A stretch of DNA of 64,000 nucleotides from Lineus longissimus (taxonomy: Eukaryota > Nemertea > Pilidiophora > Heteronemertea > Lineidae): the NCBI RefSeq assembly GCF_910592395.1, contig NC_088309.1:7442501-7506500 (forward strand), given 5' to 3'. Every line of letters starts with the position of its first letter. Positions within the stretch are counted from its first letter, which is position 1. A program made the translations under genes and the position numbers. The notes under the pieces were generated by a model. That model did not search any database, was not told the DNA's origin, and saw nothing but the letters and a program-made list of their open reading frames with translations. Positions 61,928-64,000 of this stretch are shown piece by piece.

Positions 61928-62066
61928 CTACAGTTGGTTTCAAAGAATGGGCAATCCAACGGATCATTAGAAAACACTAGAATTCCAAATGACGAATTCC
62001 CACATACACTGTACACAGACGCAATGCATCGGCCTGATAATCCGACACTGTACCCGAGCTAGACAT

Positions 62067-64000
62067 TCGTGAACCATACACATTGGAAGATAAATCTTTA
62101 TGCTAAGCCACCACTGATGGAAATATTGATTTTTCTGGGATCCTTATGCACCGGAAAATTAGTTTACACTTTCAGCCAATTTTTGACCAAGAATGACATT
62201 GTCTGTGATCTCGTTTGGTTGCATTGTACCAAATATTCGCTCGCCTTATATATTTTTTTGATGAGACAGATTATTGTTGGACTGATCATGCAATATTTAA
62301 CCTCACAACGAGCAGCATAAGGCATGAAATGTGTTCTTTTTGAAGGATCAGTGGTAGCTGTGCCTCTACGAAAACCGGACCTGCATCACAAGCATCATTA
62401 GCTAGCATATTCTGCTAGAGATGCTGTCGGGGACTACTGATATTGATATTGAAATGAAAGGCCAAGACATAAGAGAGGGTCTAGTTGTGCCAAACAGGTC
62501 AACCCACTGTCAGGCAGCTCATTACCGAGCTTTGGGAACAGGGACAAACCTGATGGAGTAAAATGGCAACATTCGGTTTTTCAGACGAGAAAGGGAAGGA
62601 TTTGTTGCAGCCTGTCGATTTGTCATTCACTAATACCATTTAGATAGCACTTAATGAAGAGGACTGATATGACCCCAGTGTAACTCATCAGTGCTGACAT
62701 CTGATGATGAGACATGTAACTAACTTCAAACCAGCACATTCAATAACTTTAGAACTGAATTCATCGAGACGTGAATTAGTAATTACAACGGGATATTGGC
62801 TGTTAATCTGATCAAAGCATTTCATCTATAGAAAGAGCAAGTAAGCACTGAAAGCATCTTCTAACTAATGGAAGCAATTGGAAAACTCATCAAGTTACTG
62901 AACCTGGCGATAAACAGATGATGGGGCATGCTGCAAGGAGAGTTGCACAGATTTTTAATGGATCATATCAGGAAGGTATGAACAAAAAAATATCATGTAC
63001 TCCAAGTATAGGAGGCCACACCACCATTCACCTTTAAACTGACCCAAAATTGCTCTCCTCAAACTACATGTCTTAGGTGGGGTCTGAGGTATTTTTATGT
63101 CTTTCTGTTTGGCCTGGGCTATTCAGAAATAGAAAGTAAAATAGGTTATCACCACATAAATTTCGAGTAAAAATTAGCATGAGCATACAAATCCAGGACA
63201 CGCCAGCAGAGTGTACAAGAGGTTAACACAATGATTTTAGATAGGTACAACACAACTACTTCAGGAAGAAAGGGTTATCACTTTGGATTAATCATTGAAC
63301 ATTCAGTTTGCCAACACTGAACATGTTAGCCAAGTCCCGAGTCGACACATTTTATCTCCTGGAGGCCAGCCTCCTCAGGGCTTTGCAAGCTAATCACTTG
63401 GCTATAATTGCCTTTTGATTATCGAGAGGAGACCATTATCATAGAGAAGCGTGCGCACCTAATAATGTGAAACATGACAGAAAGAAGGAAGAATTCTTAT
63501 CTATGTGGGATCATTGGCAGAACATGAGCAGTAAGGTCAGGAATTTATCCTCCAGTCACCTGCCGTTTTAGCACTGAAAGGGTTAAAATTCATTAGAAAT
63601 AGATGACGAAGTTTAGATCTTGACAAATTTTTTTTCTTCTTTTTCCTCTCTCCTACAAACAAGCAAAGAAAAAAACAATTAGAAACGAAGTAATGAGGAT
63701 GTCGTTACGTGGGAGTGGACATGACATTCAACGATTTCACAGATACGCCCATCTCACTGGAGATGATAATGACTTTGATAGGATAGTATAGTCGTGTGCA
63801 ATATGTTAGAGAGAATATAAAGGGCATGATCTTGGCAAATTATTTTAACAGAGAAGGTTTTTCTTTTGATGAAGTCAGCTGTGGTGAGGAAGGTTTTAGA
63901 TTAAGCGACCACGAGATCAGTTTAGGGTTTTTATCCCTCATTCAAATTTTCAAAAAAGTGCATTTTTGTGGGCTGTTACAAATACTGTTTTGAACAAGAA
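62067..64000. other. Right-hand end without supported genes
   Basis: No phase-consistent exon chain or RNA gene is visible on either strand. It may be upstream sequence or further 5' introns of SARM1; short frames here lack coding character. Confidence 0.4.

Overview
This is a metazoan nuclear DNA window. Genes are split by GT-AG introns of about 60 bases to more than 4 kb, repeats are abundant, and the encoded proteins are animal or eukaryotic (SARM1, mitochondrial GatC, an RRM/glycine-rich RNA-binding protein). Several dispersed repeats look like types I associate with marine lophotrochozoans (bivalves, brachiopods, annelids). The species cannot be fixed from sequence alone. I rebuilt exon chains by hand from splice sites and reading-frame phase; no alignment or RNA evidence was available.

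Layout. (1) 139-5861, + strand: a nine-exon gene for a 775-residue protein with three CCCH zinc fingers, an RWD/UBC-like segment, an acidic serine stretch and a C-terminal CHY zinc finger. (2) About 8.6-10.6 kb: three non-autonomous DNA transposons (one of about 850 bp and two long foldback MITEs). (3) 10876-11581, + strand: three phase-matched exons that look like the 3' part of a small unrecognised gene. (4) 14.94-26.76 kb: a tandem array of ten near-identical units of about 1.12 kb, with dimeric higher-order structure, a diverged left edge and a deleted right edge. (5) 29718-36313, - strand: a five-exon glycine-rich RRM protein (CIRBP/RBM3/GRP type). (6) 37231-38959, + strand: mitochondrial GatC in five exons, including a short first exon that encodes the presequence. 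It is divergent to the RRM gene, with 917 bases between the two start codons. (7) 46091 to at least 60655, - strand: a complete SARM1 orthologue (ARM-SAM-SAM-TIR NAD+ hydrolase). Several candidate alternative 5' exons, all in the same phase, lie between 56.7 and 62.1 kb.

The four recognised genes share no evident pathway; this is an ordinary animal gene neighbourhood. The GatC and RRM genes may share a bidirectional promoter. GatC and SARM1 are convergent, and their 3' ends are separated by a degenerate minisatellite and a decayed LINE fragment.

The points most worth following up are the phase-matched first-exon cluster of SARM1, the higher-order 1.12-kb satellite, the unrecognised small gene at 10.9-11.6 kb, and the CCCH/RWD/CHY architecture.
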